Assembly (NCBI GenBank): GCA_030490835.1
Contig: CM059972.1
Location: 32,715,452 to 32,779,451, forward strand
DNA length: 64,000 bases
DNA from: Annona cherimola
Lineage: Eukaryota; Streptophyta; Magnoliopsida; Magnoliales; Annonaceae
Direction of reading: 5' to 3'
Made by a program: the position numbers and the translations under genes. The notes below the pieces were generated by a model. That model did no database searches. It worked only from the letters and a program-made list of their open reading frames with translations, and had not been told where the DNA came from. Of the stretch, positions 36,271-46,928 are shown piece by piece (within the stretch, counting starts at the first letter, position 1; every line of letters begins with the position of its first letter).

Positions 36271-38967
36271 TGATTTTTGAGAAAAATGTTTAAGGAAAAG
36301 ATTTTCAAGGAAAGTCTTGCCCCAAAATGCTCGTTTACTAAGTTATGACTCACGTTTTGTTTTTCAAACCCAAAGACAGGTGGAAGGAAGGAGGCAAGGA
36401 GCATAGGTGGAGATTCATGGATGAATGAATTTCCATGAATACCTATATATGAATCTAAGGGTTGAATGATTATATGAATGTTAACAATTAAATTGTTATT
36501 CGATGTTGTAGAAGAATTATGCTATGTTTTATGCCTATGGATTGGCGAAATTTTTTTATGGGTAAATGCTAAGACATGAAATATCATGATATGGTTAAGT
36601 ATGAAGATTATGAGATGACATGTGTAACTCTCAAATGATATAATGGCCTAAAATGACATTTGATGGAAATAAAATGTATAAATGATATAAAATCCTAAGG
36701 AGTTAGGATTAACTGGATAAATATCCATTAAAACCCGCCGTGTGACAGGGCAACAATCCTGATCACGTTTACCAGTTAAAAGATTTTGAGGTAAGGTTGT
36801 GACGCTCGAGCTGAGACACCACAACTTGAATATGAAATGATTCATACGAAAAAGTTTACCCTAAATAGGGTCATAAAAGTGTTTACACGAAAGGTATATA
36901 TACCAAGGTTTGGATAAAAAGATTTCTATGCAAATGTATACATGAAAAAGGCTACATGCATATGCTTTGTTTTTAAATAAACCCCAAAATGGGGTCATGA
37001 AAAATGATTTACAAGAAAAATGTCTTGGGACATAAAAATGTCCACATAAGAAAAAAGGAGTTACCCTAAATGATTTATATGCATATGCATCGCTTTTGAA
37101 AAGACTAGACATTAGGATATAAAAAGGTTTATATGAAATTTTTTTATGAAAATATTTACAAGAACATGCTTACCTGACGATGAAAATACTTGCTTATTGA
37201 GTTACCACTCATGTTTTGTTTTCCCAAACCTTAGACAGGTACAAGGAAGCTCAAGAGGTAAAGAACCTGAGTATTTGAGGAAATATATGAGCTGGTATGC
37301 TTGTGTATGCTAAAGTAGTTAGCTTGCTAACGTTTGCGAACTTATTGATAGTTTTAAATTCTATGTGAATTCATGATTGAATGTATGTACACAAGTATAT
37401 ATGACAAATATTTGACTATAAGTGTATTTCATATGATTATGACATGGTCAGGTTGACCAAACCAATGATGTAAAGGAACAAGATGAAATTTTATGAATGA
37501 TATGCGTAATTGATAACAAGTGTTAGGAGGTGAGATTATGAAAATATATATATAAGAAAAAAAACCAATTACTATTTTGAAAATGCTATGGGTAACGAAA
37601 TACAAGTGTATCATTGCTCGTAAAATGAATGGAGTGAAATGTAAAGAGATGAAATAATGAAGAAAAAAGGGATGAAATGAAATTTTTTTGGATGAGATCC
37701 AATTTAAGAACTCATCGCGTGATCAGGGCAACAATCCTGACTCACATTTACTAATCAATAACGATCTTGGAGTAAGGCTCCGGTGCCTAGGGGTCGGGGT
37801 GCCACAGTGTGTTCGGTAAAAACAATGATAAATCCATGCTAAATTCATCATATGTCATACCATCACATGCAATGCAGATACCAGGCTCTCACTTGGCTCA
37901 TACAGTCATGCTATGTCAGAAACACACATGAATTAAATTAACCTCATATCCATTAAAATCCATGAACAACCTTATCCTCATGTCAATAAAGGATCATGAA
38001 CTGTGAAACCCTAACCTAAGTAGGGTCTAATGTATGCGTTGGACATATACATGTGAATTATATGTGAATTAAATGAATTATGGATGATTTTAGGATTTTA
38101 TGATATTTTGTAATTAGGGTTTAATTAAGAATAGTGATTGAAAATTTAATCGCCGGAGCCCAAATTGAGTCGGTAGGACCGGAGGGGCTTAATGAGGATT
38201 TAAAGGTGGCAAAGTATCATGAATAATCATGTTAATAATCATGATTAAATTTATGGAGATTAAAGTGTAATTATGGAATTAAGATAAAAAAAATGATAGA
38301 AAATTTATAACTTGCGCCTACAAGGCGGATTTTGATGAAATTTGAAAGATAAGCTCACGACGGTGGGCCCAATCTTATGAATGGATTGGATTAAGGGAAT
38401 CATGATGGGATTAGGGTAATAATTAATTATTTTTATCCCAAATTCAAAAAGATAAATTCAAGTGGTCATAAGTGGAGTTAGAAACGTCGGTTTGAGATGA
38501 AATTTGAAACGATGGAATAAAATTATGAAATCTATGATATGAATGGAATGGATTAAGCTAATTATTATGAGAAGTTACTTTCTTGGAGAGCAAGTAAGTG
38601 ATTGACTTGTCTCAAGAGAGGGGACATGACTTTAATGCAAAGTCAAAGTTTGTTACAACTTTGATTATATGGATTTTTGAGCAATTTTTGGAAATAAAAA
38701 AATAAGAAAATGAGGGAAAAGATGTAGCATGATCTACATCTTAGGAATTAAATGTATGGATTTAAGGAGGATTTTGCTAGCCACAAAAATCCAAAAATCC
38801 TACCCTAGCTAGCTTGGACGTCCATGGCTCCATGTGAGCTAGGAATTGATTTAAAAATTCTGAAAAATATGGAAATGCTTGGATAATCATGCCAAGTGTT
38901 AAGGGATAATTATAAACATTATCCTCACTCCAAATGAGGTGGAAAGTGATAATTAAAAGTCAAACAA

Positions 38968-38975
38968 TATAAATA
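38968..38975 (+). promoter_or_regulatory. TATA box of solo LTR 38002-43922
   Basis: TATAAATA is followed at 39172 by the splice donor CAA/GTAAGTATT. The start of transcription is expected about 30 bp downstream. Confidence 0.7.
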
Positions 38976-39171
38976 TAGAGAGAGAATGTGTGTGAACGTC
39001 CAAGGGTTTTCTTACTTAGCAAGAAAGCAAAAATTTTCTAACTCCCAACCCCTTGAACGTGCAAAGCAGAGGAAAACCAAGGGAAAATCAAGGGAAAAAG
39101 AGGAAGAAAGAAAGAGCAGAAGTGGAGGAAAGCCAGCCTTTCAATTTTGGATTGAATCCCCTCAAGTTCAA

Positions 39172-39180
39172 GTAAGTATT
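39172..39180 (+). promoter_or_regulatory. Putative exon-1 splice donor in the LTR
   Basis: TTCAA/GTAAGTATT is a full plant 5' splice consensus. Equivalent donors with the same TTCAA or TCAA context occur in most other giant LTRs on their own sense strands. Confidence 0.6.
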
Positions 39181-41009
39181 CTCCTAACTTAAGTTGTGAA
39201 ATTTCAAGTTTTTCAAGTTCAAAATTTGGGCTATGAAATGATATAATTATGAACCCTAAGTAAAGGGTTAATAAGCATTTGAAAAGGGTACAAAGTGTTA
39301 AACAAGTTAAGGGAACGAATCCTTGAAGTTGAGCATGCTAAGAATGGTTTAGGGTTGAATTACCCCATGATACCTTGCTGGAATTTTGCAAAATCCCCAA
39401 ATAAGTTTCTGTTTTAATCATGTTTTAAGTTTAAATTGTGTTACCTGATTCCATGATTAATATATGTTGAGTTTGGTTTAATTTAAGAACCCTAAAAGGG
39501 GGAAATCTAGATATGATGAGATGATGCATGTTTAACCCAATTTTGATGGAATTAGGGAATGAATGGAACCAATTAAATTATGGATGTTTGAAAGGGTAAC
39601 ATACCCTAGATGTAGAGCACATGGACGTCCATATATAGTGCTGGAAATTTTTTATAAAAAACTATTTTCATAGATATGAAAAGGGGGACGTCCAAATGGT
39701 GCAAGAAGTGATTGTGTTAATTTGAGCTTTCTATCTTGAGTTTTAAAGTCTAAAATTTGTTATTCAACATGCCTTTGATTGAATATGGAATTGGTATTGG
39801 GCTATATGCATGAATTTCCATGTTTTAGATAGTGAAAATGAAGTTTAGAATGGGTATTGAGTTGAAAATTCAACTTGATAAAATCTAAATCCCCATGACA
39901 AGTTTCTGTTTTGGATTGATGATTTTTTTTGGTTATGAATCATGTATTAATGAAAAACATATGTTGATTTAAGCTTAAGAAATGAATTTAGAAGCTATGG
40001 AATGCAAAGTGGAAACTATGACCCGATTTCTTCATTATAATGCTAAAAATGATATGGAAATAGGTTTGCATGATTTTTAAAAGCTATATAGGGTAAAATA
40101 ACCTAAGGTTAAGTTATTATTGATGCCTAAAAGGTTTTGATAAGATAAGCCCAAATCTGATTTTTAGGGATTTTATGAACCGATGTCTAAATGAAGTGAA
40201 ATTGGGTCCCGAAATGGGCAAACAACTTGCTGTTTTGAGAGGTATTAATTTATGAATTTTGAACATGGTTAATAACCTAAATGTGGATTAAGAAAAGTGG
40301 AATTAATTGCTGAAAATTCAGATTTATAAAACTGCTTAGGGTTATGTGTCAAAAGACACGTTTAAACGTGTGAAAAATGGTTCCAAAGTTGCTATTTTGG
40401 GAACCTATGATTAGTGGAATAAAATCCCATAAAAATACCCTAAATAAAGTGATAACTTAAGGGTAGTTATCATGATGAATTAGTGACCAAGTTGGTGACT
40501 TAGAAAATTTTACGAAAGATATCATGTATGTGTTGCCAAATGGGCATATGAGAAAGAATAGATATGCATGGGTGATAAATGACTTATGAAATATGATTTT
40601 GTGCAAAAATGCAAGAGAATATGATGAATTTCATGATTATACATCTGTTAGAATTTCATGATGTTAATTCCAAATTTTGGAATTAATTAATGAGGTCTAA
40701 GGCAACGACGTGTGCTTAGAATGGGCACCGATGTGTGAATTTTGGAAAAAAGAGTGAAAAATGGTAAATGGAGGTTCATGAACCTAGAAGTAATAATTAT
40801 TGGATAATTATTATATGGTTGAATGTTTACCCTAATTATGGGATTGAATATGTTGTGTATAAACCGATAAAATGTGCAAGTATTTGCTAAGAGTATGCAT
40901 AATAACTTGAGAAGTTAAATGAATAATATATGTTAATGAAAATGGGTTGGAAAACTAAATGAGATGCAAGGAAAAGAAATATATGAAAAATTATATTATT
41001 CTCATGTAG

Positions 41010-41053
41010 GCAAGGGCAAAGAAAAGGCTGAGTCGGAAAGCTAAGGAACGCAG
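41010..41053 (+). other. Putative micro-exon in the giant LTR
   Basis: The 44-nt purine-rich segment (starting GCAAGGGCAAAGAAAAGGC) is preceded by TTATTCTCATGTAG and followed by GTAAGCAAGC. The ten copies are: 2272-2315 (-), 4252-4290 (+), 13203-13245 (-), 27605-27650 (+), 33958-34004 (+), this one, 45954-46000 (+), 48755-48799 (-), 59118-59164 (+) and 60384-60431 (-, donor mutated to GGAAGC). Confidence 0.6.
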
Positions 41054-42165
41054 GTAAGCAAGCGAACTTTCTAAAATGCTATTTTCTTTCCATGTGATAG
41101 ATACGCTGAAATGTTTATGATTATGTTTTGATGAATGGGCAAGCACAAATTTTGAAAATGACGGCATTAATGCAAAGCCATAAGTTTTGGAAAATGATGG
41201 CTATAATGAAAAGCCTCAAGGTTTGCTTTATGGGAAGCAAGCAACGATTTTAAGATAAGAATTTATCACAAGTATTGCCTTGGATTGACAATACTTTATG
41301 TTAATGGATTGAGAAATTTGCTTATGAGTAAGCAAGTTCTCCACGATAATGTTTTCAAAGGATTTCACGTTTTATGTTGATGGTTTTTGAGAATTTGCTT
41401 TTAAGCAAGTAAGTTCTTTATGATGTTGTTTCAAAAGTATTTTATAAGAAAAAGGGAGTTTTACCCTTTTTCACAAAACAACATTTGTGAATAATTTTTG
41501 AATTATTTTTTACAACAATTTGTGATGATTAATTATGTTTATGAAAGAAAAAGAAAAAGAAGATATGATTTATGGAAAAAGATTGATTTTTCTATGTCAG
41601 GATAATTATATATAAATAATGATTTGGACATAGTCCATATATTTTGAAACGATATTCAAAAAGTTTTGATTTCCTTTGGATAAGGAAATCTATGATGAAA
41701 ATGAAAATGTCTTGAAAAATGTTTATATGGATGTGTTGAATGGGATTTAAGAATGACCCACCTAATATGTGATTTCATAAAATGGTTTCATTTCGAGTTG
41801 CTAAAATGGCATACAAAAGACTATGCAAACCCCTCTTTATGTAAAAATGGTAAGATAGATATGTGGACAATAATTTGATTTTAAAGTGGATGAGAAGGGG
41901 GTGGTATATTACATAACTTTTGTAAGCAAAAGGACCTGAAATAGAAACCAAGAAAATATTAGAGAAATATATGGTTTATTTTTAGAAATCCAAAAGTCTT
42001 GAAATTCTTTTATTATAAGGGTTTTTAAAATGTATGTTTCTCAAACATTTCAAATGTTTATCAAAATATTTTACTCAAAATTCTTCTAAAAGAATTCAAG
42101 GAAGGTCATCTTAAAACTAGATTTCAAATGACAACTTGTTAAAGTCCGCTCACTTTACAAGTTGA

Positions 42166-42338
42166 CACGGACTGCGGTCTGTGATGTGTTTTTTTTCAAA
42201 ATGATTTATTTTAAAAAGTCACAGACTTCGGTCTGTGATGTTTTTAATTTATGGATGCAGACTGAGGTCTCTGATCCCGATTTTAAAAGATACGGGTTGC
42301 GGTCTGTAATACTTTAAACCAAACGGACTGCGGTCCGT
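42166..42338 (+). repeat. Hairpin array with UNCG tetraloops
   Basis: CACGGAC-TGCG-GTCTGTG (42166-42183), TCACAGAC-TTCG-GTCTGTGA (42219-42238, 8-bp perfect stem) and ACGGAC-TGCG-GTCCGT (42323-42338) can all form C(UNCG)G-closed RNA hairpins. A TGAG-loop unit lies between them. Confidence 0.75.
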
Positions 42339-42380
42339 CATAATAATGTATGATGTACCAGTACAAGGAATAGGCCGGGT

Positions 42381-42415
42381 GTAGAGCACGGTTGGGATGA
42401 CGGGGCCTACTCTAC
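42381..42415 (+). other. Structured RNA stem GTAGAG/CTCTAC
   Basis: GTAGAG (42381-42386) pairs with CTCTAC (42410-42415). It is followed by GGCCAAGTCGCTAAGG and CTCCC-TGAGAT-GGGAG. Confidence 0.65.
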
Positions 42416-42834
42416 ATAAGGCCAAGTCGCTAAGGGATGGCAGGAGTGCCAGTGGCGTCCTCCCTGAGATGGGAGCAGGATAACGGAACAGTCGCCTGGC
42501 TAGCGTGCTGTTAAGGACTTTCTTCCAAAAGGTAGCATGATCACTTGCTAAGTGTCACTACTGGATGGAGAGAAATGCATTTGCTTATGTTTTGCTTTCG
42601 AAAAGCCCAAAGATTGGGATATAAAAGTATGTTTTATGAAAGCTATCCTAAAGGAATTTTTATGAAATAGTTACCCTACAAGAAAGGGTGTTTTACACAA
42701 AAGTGTAAATAACAGGAATAAAAGAAAATATTTTTATGCAAATGCATTTATGGAAATGGTTTATGTATTTTATTTTCCTTGTTTGCTATAAACAAGCCCT
42801 AAGACGGGGATTATGAAATGAATTTATGTGAAAC

Positions 42835-43360
42835 TTGGTTTGGACACAGGAATGTCCATTTCTAAAGAGCCTAAATGAAAAGTGTTTATGGACATGAGAA
42901 TGTCCAATGTTAAAGTATGTCAATGAAAAGTGTTTTAGGACATCTGGATGTCCATCGCTAAAAGAATCTATGTCAAAAATATTTTGAGACATCAAATGTC
43001 TCTGGGCTAAAGGAATTTTACGATGAAAAAATATTTTTGGACATAAAAATATCCTTTGCCGAAAAGGCTTATGTGAATGATGTTTTAGGACATGAGAATG
43101 TCCTTCTTTGCCAAAGGATTTATGAGAAAAATATTTTGGATATGTAAATTTCTTAGAACATTGGAAATGTTCACTTAAGACAAAAGAAAATTAATAAAAG
43201 AGGGTAAAACATGAATGTTTTGCCTTAACAAGCTCAGAGGTGGCTTGTATATGATTTTTAAGAATGAATGTTTTACGATAATGTTCAAGGACATAGAATC
43301 GTCCTCACGAACAAAGGATTTCATGATAATGTTTTAGGACATGTAAATGTCCTTAAGAAA
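42835..43360 (+). repeat. GGACAT-N4-ATGTCC array, second copy
   Basis: It is more diverged than the 35690 array but has the same spacing; for example GGACAT-CTGG-ATGTCC near 42938. The last units are near 43338. Confidence 0.75.
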
Positions 43361-43468
43361 AAGGTGTTCAAGATGTTTAAAGAAATGATTTTCAAGGAAG
43401 TCTTGCCCTAAAAGATAAAATGCTTGCTTACTGAGTTGTCACTCACGTTTTGTTTTCTCAACCCTTAG

Positions 43469-43518
43469 ACAGGTACAAGGAAACTCAAGAGGATGCAAAT
43501 TTAAGCAATAAAGGAAAG
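43469..43518 (+). other. Putative third exon of the LTR leader
   Basis: It is preceded by TTTTGTTTTCTCAACCCTTAG and starts ACAGGTACAAGG. A possible donor GTACGTG follows at 43519. The ACAG/GTAC only four bases in could be an alternative or recursive splice site. Confidence 0.45.
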
Positions 43519-45111
43519 GTACGTGATGGTAGCCATGTGGGCTATAAGGAATGGAATATGATTGCCTGGTTAAAGATCCAAGGTATGTTGAGATATATGT
43601 GAACTTAGTAGAATTATAAGTTCTATGTGATCCAATGCTTGTATTGATGTATGTATAAAATGTAAATGTCCTTGTAGAAAAACATGATGAATGCTATGAA
43701 AGAATTATGAAATTTTATTACAGATGTAATAGTGCTTGTATGATGAAAGATCTAGTGTGGAATGAAATGAATAATGATAGATAAAATGAATGAATTGGAA
43801 AAAAATTTGGACGAGTTCTAATTAAGAACCCGCCGCGTGATCAGGGCAACAATCCTGATTCACATTTACCAATCAATAAGGTCTTGAGGTAAGGAAGTGA
43901 TGTCTCGGTTTGGGGCGTCACATGAACAATATTATGCAAAACCATGCAGGTACACCAACTCATGCCATATGCATCATGCTCATGCTAAAATCATGTCTCA
44001 TGTTCATTGCAAGCCATGCACCATTAGTTTACTAAAATCATACACAAACACATAGTCAACAATACTAAACCATTTTCAAAGGGGCCTAGCCCCAAATCAA
44101 CAATTAGAATGAAATTTGAAATTCCAGTCAATTTAATACTCATCTGTGGCGCCCCCAACCCAAGCATCACATCCTGATCCTTACCTCGGGATTATTATTG
44201 ACTGGTAAACATGATCAGGATTGTTACCTTGTCACACTGTGTGAAACCCACAATCCTAGAATAGCACATGTAAACCTAGGGTTGTAAACCCTAGATTTTT
44301 GTACTAATTTTTATGATAAATAAAATTCATGAAATATATTATATTTGCAAATGTGTGTATTAGAGGTTAAAGAAATGCAATTGTAGGATTAAACCACGTG
44401 AATAGTGCACATGAATAGTGCACATAAATAGTAACATGAATAGTAACTGGAGATTAAGACACGTGATTAAGAGTTAATCACTTAGATTAACCTAATCACA
44501 AAAAGACAAAAAAGGATTTAATCACTACAAGACAAAATAACATTACTTTTTGATATTTTAATACCATTTTGGATTTTAGTGGAAAATTAAAGAAAAATTC
44601 ATAATTTGCAATCCGGGCGTCGAATTTCGATGAATTTTTTTATGGATGGTTAAAAATTCATGATGAACATGATGAATGGGTTAAGATGTGATGAAAATCA
44701 CAAATCAAAGGTTAAGATGAAATGTCAAATGGTCATCAAAAAGTAACTTATCTTTTTCTTTAAATTACTTTTGACTTTTTATTAAAATAAATAATTAAAA
44801 AATAAAAAAATTAAAAGAAAAGGCAGCTATGGCAGGGATGTTGCAGGGGAGTGGTTGGAAAATTTGACCAAATCAATGGTCCATGATCATCATCATCCAA
44901 AATCAACGGTTAGGATTTATTTAGCTTAAATTAAATAATTTTAAAAATAAAAAAATAAATAAATAATAGGGCTGCATAGGGTGGGTTGGAGCAGGCATAG
45001 GGTGGCTTCTATCGCTCAATGCATTTTTTTTAAAATTATAAAAAATACATTTTTATAATTAAATACCTCAAGCAAGAGGGGTAAAATCCAATTTGATAAA
45101 AAATCAAAAAG

Positions 45112-45120
45112 TATAAATGG
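45112..45120 (+). promoter_or_regulatory. TATA box of solo LTR 44240-47763
   Basis: TATAAATGG lies about 870 bp into the LTR, matching its siblings. Confidence 0.65.
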
Positions 45121-46880
45121 GGCAGCAGGGGGGACGTCCAAGGCATCATTTCTTCTAGCTCCAATTGAGAAATCCCAGCTCTCAAACCCTCCCACACGTC
45201 CAAGGAAGAAGAGGAGAAAGTTAGAGAGAGAAAGTGTGAGAAAAAGTGGGATATCTTCACTTCGGGAAAGTGATTTTCACCCAAATTTAATTTGGATGTT
45301 AAGTAGGGTAAAACCATGTTTAGCATGAGAAAATAAGTATATTTATAATGCTTAATAGGAATTATGCCAAAACATCAAAAATTTGGAGCAAAGATGGAGC
45401 ATTTGGGAAGATAGCATATGATATGTGTAAATAATGCTCCAAAAATGATAAATGATAATTTGGGATGTATGAATATGATAAATATGATGTTGGAATGATG
45501 ATATATTAATTTTATGATTTTTGAAATAAAGGATTATGCTTAAGTGAATTTATGTTGATTTTTAGTATATGGAGAAAATGCTTTATTTAGCTAAGTAAAT
45601 GATGATAAATTAAAAATATATGAAATTTTTCATGATATACTAAGTATAAGCTATATCATTGTATTTTTTATTTTTGGAACCCATGAACAGTAACCCACGT
45701 TGCTGTGAACAGTAACCTCAGGTGAACAGTGATTTGCTACAGTAATAGCGTGATTTTGGGAAAAATTGAGATTTATTTTTATAAGGATGTATGGATGGAA
45801 TTTTTAAGGATTTATGGATAAAAATCCATATAAAGAAATAATGACCAAGTATTTTTAAGGTTAACCTCTATAAAAAATTATGGAGGAAAATAAGGTCATA
45901 AATGAATATAACATATGTATGATAAAGTATGTATATCCTTTTCATTTATATAGGAAAAAGAAAGGAAAGGATAAAGGATTCAGACTAAAGTAAAATAGAG
46001 GTAAGCAAGAAAACTTTTTGAAAATGATTTTATATGTTTTATATTGCAACTATGGAATATGTCAGAATTGCTTTATCATAAGCAAATCCTTATGGAAGTA
46101 AGGAGAAATGTTGAGTTATGTGGGAATTTGTTTATCATAAGCAAATCCTTATGAAAATAAGGAAAAATGTCGAAATGGTTGCATTATAATGGAAAAGCAA
46201 AATTTTGATTTCCAAATAATATTTGGTTTTATCAAATGAATTTAAAATGATTTATTAAAATGTTTTGAAGCAGATTTAAGGAAGGCCAACCGATAATCGA
46301 TTTGAATGAAGATTTTTTTTAAAGTAATGACCAAAGGATCATACAAGCTTACCTTCATATAGAAGTAACTCATGTGTCATGTGGACAAATAATAAGATAT
46401 CATATGAAGAAAATGAATTATGCATTGGTATATCTTTTGTTCATGAAAAACCTAGAAATGGGAAGAAAAGTGTTTGCAAAATCTTTTGTCTTTAGATATT
46501 AAAATGTTTTCGAAATTGTTTTACCGCTCAAAATTTATTTAAAAACATTTTAGCAAAGTTTTGAAATTACTATTTCTCAAATATTTCCTTCAAATATTTT
46601 AAATGATTTAGAAATGTGTTATTTAAATGTTTTCAAAATTATTTAAGGTTGGTCATCCTTACAAAATATTTTTATTAACTTTTTAACTTGGGTTGTGCCA
46701 AGTTTTCAATTTAGAAAAGGGAATATAGGCCGAGGTCTGTACTATTTTAAAATGACATGCCAGCATCAAGTTTTGAAAAGGAAAAGTCACAGGCTAGGGT
46801 CTGTGGAGTTTTATAAAAAGCTTGCTAGCATATGAATATGGAGAAAGGAATGTGCACATGAGTTATGTACTAGGTCTACT

Positions 46881-46928
46881 GTAGAGGATATGCAGACCGG
46901 ACGCGGTTGCAAAATGTGCCCCCTCTAC
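46881..46928 (+). other. Structured RNA stem GTAGAGG/CCTCTAC
   Basis: Perfect 7-bp arms. The equivalent stem in solo LTR 11392-15812 is GTAAAGG/CCTTTGC, so one arm change is matched by the other. Confidence 0.65.

Larger units (their letters stand above)
28965..36823 (+). mobile_element. Giant solo LTR nested in 25318-37806, itself carrying 29344-32378
   Basis: It starts TGTGATACCCGGACCCAAG and ends GCTGAGACACCACA. The flanks ACTGG (28960-28964) and ACTTG (36824-36828) differ at one base, suggesting age. Net length is 4819 bp. Sense features are a donor at 32894 (ATCAA/GTAAGTAT), the micro-exon at 33958-34004, UNCG-loop hairpins (34946-35180), the covarying stem at 35235-35270, the GGACAT hairpin array (35690-36270) and an acceptor before ACAGGTGG near 36375. 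Confidence 0.88.
25318..37806 (+). mobile_element. Solo giant LTR carrying a nested LTR, TSD GTGCG/GTGTG
   Basis: It starts TGTGATACCTAGAAC at 25318 and ends GGTCGGGGTGCCACA at 37806. The flanks are GTGCG (25313-25317) and GTGTG (37807-37811), a CpG-to-TpG difference. Net length is 4625 bp after removing 28965-36823 and one 5-bp duplication. Sense landmarks are TATATAAGG (26245-26253), a donor at 26414 (ACAA/GTAGGTG), the micro-exon at 27605-27650, the stem GTAGAG/CTCTAC (28713-28749), an acceptor near 37230 (ACCTTAG/ACAGGTAC) and the terminal GTGATCAGGGC box at 37720. Confidence 0.85.
38002..43922 (+). mobile_element. Longest solo giant LTR (5.9 kb), TSD TGAAC
   Basis: It starts TGTGAAACCCTAACC and ends GGTTTGGGGCGTCACA, with TGAAC at 37997-38001 and 43923-43927. 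At 5921 bp it is the longest uninterrupted copy and the best reference for the family. In order it has a U3 of about 970 bp, TATAAATA, exon 1 with a perfect donor, intron, the micro-exon at 41010-41053, the UNCG hairpin array, the covarying stem (42381-42415), the GGACAT array (42835-43360), an acceptor at 43468, the terminal CGCGTGATCAGGGC box and the LTR end. No target-site duplication or foreign boundary is visible inside it. Confidence 0.93.

Noticed and set aside
38002..43922. Insertion of another element to explain the 5.9-kb length
   Set aside because: No foreign boundary or target duplication was found inside; the landmarks stay in the same order as in shorter copies, so the extra length is attributed to expanded segments.
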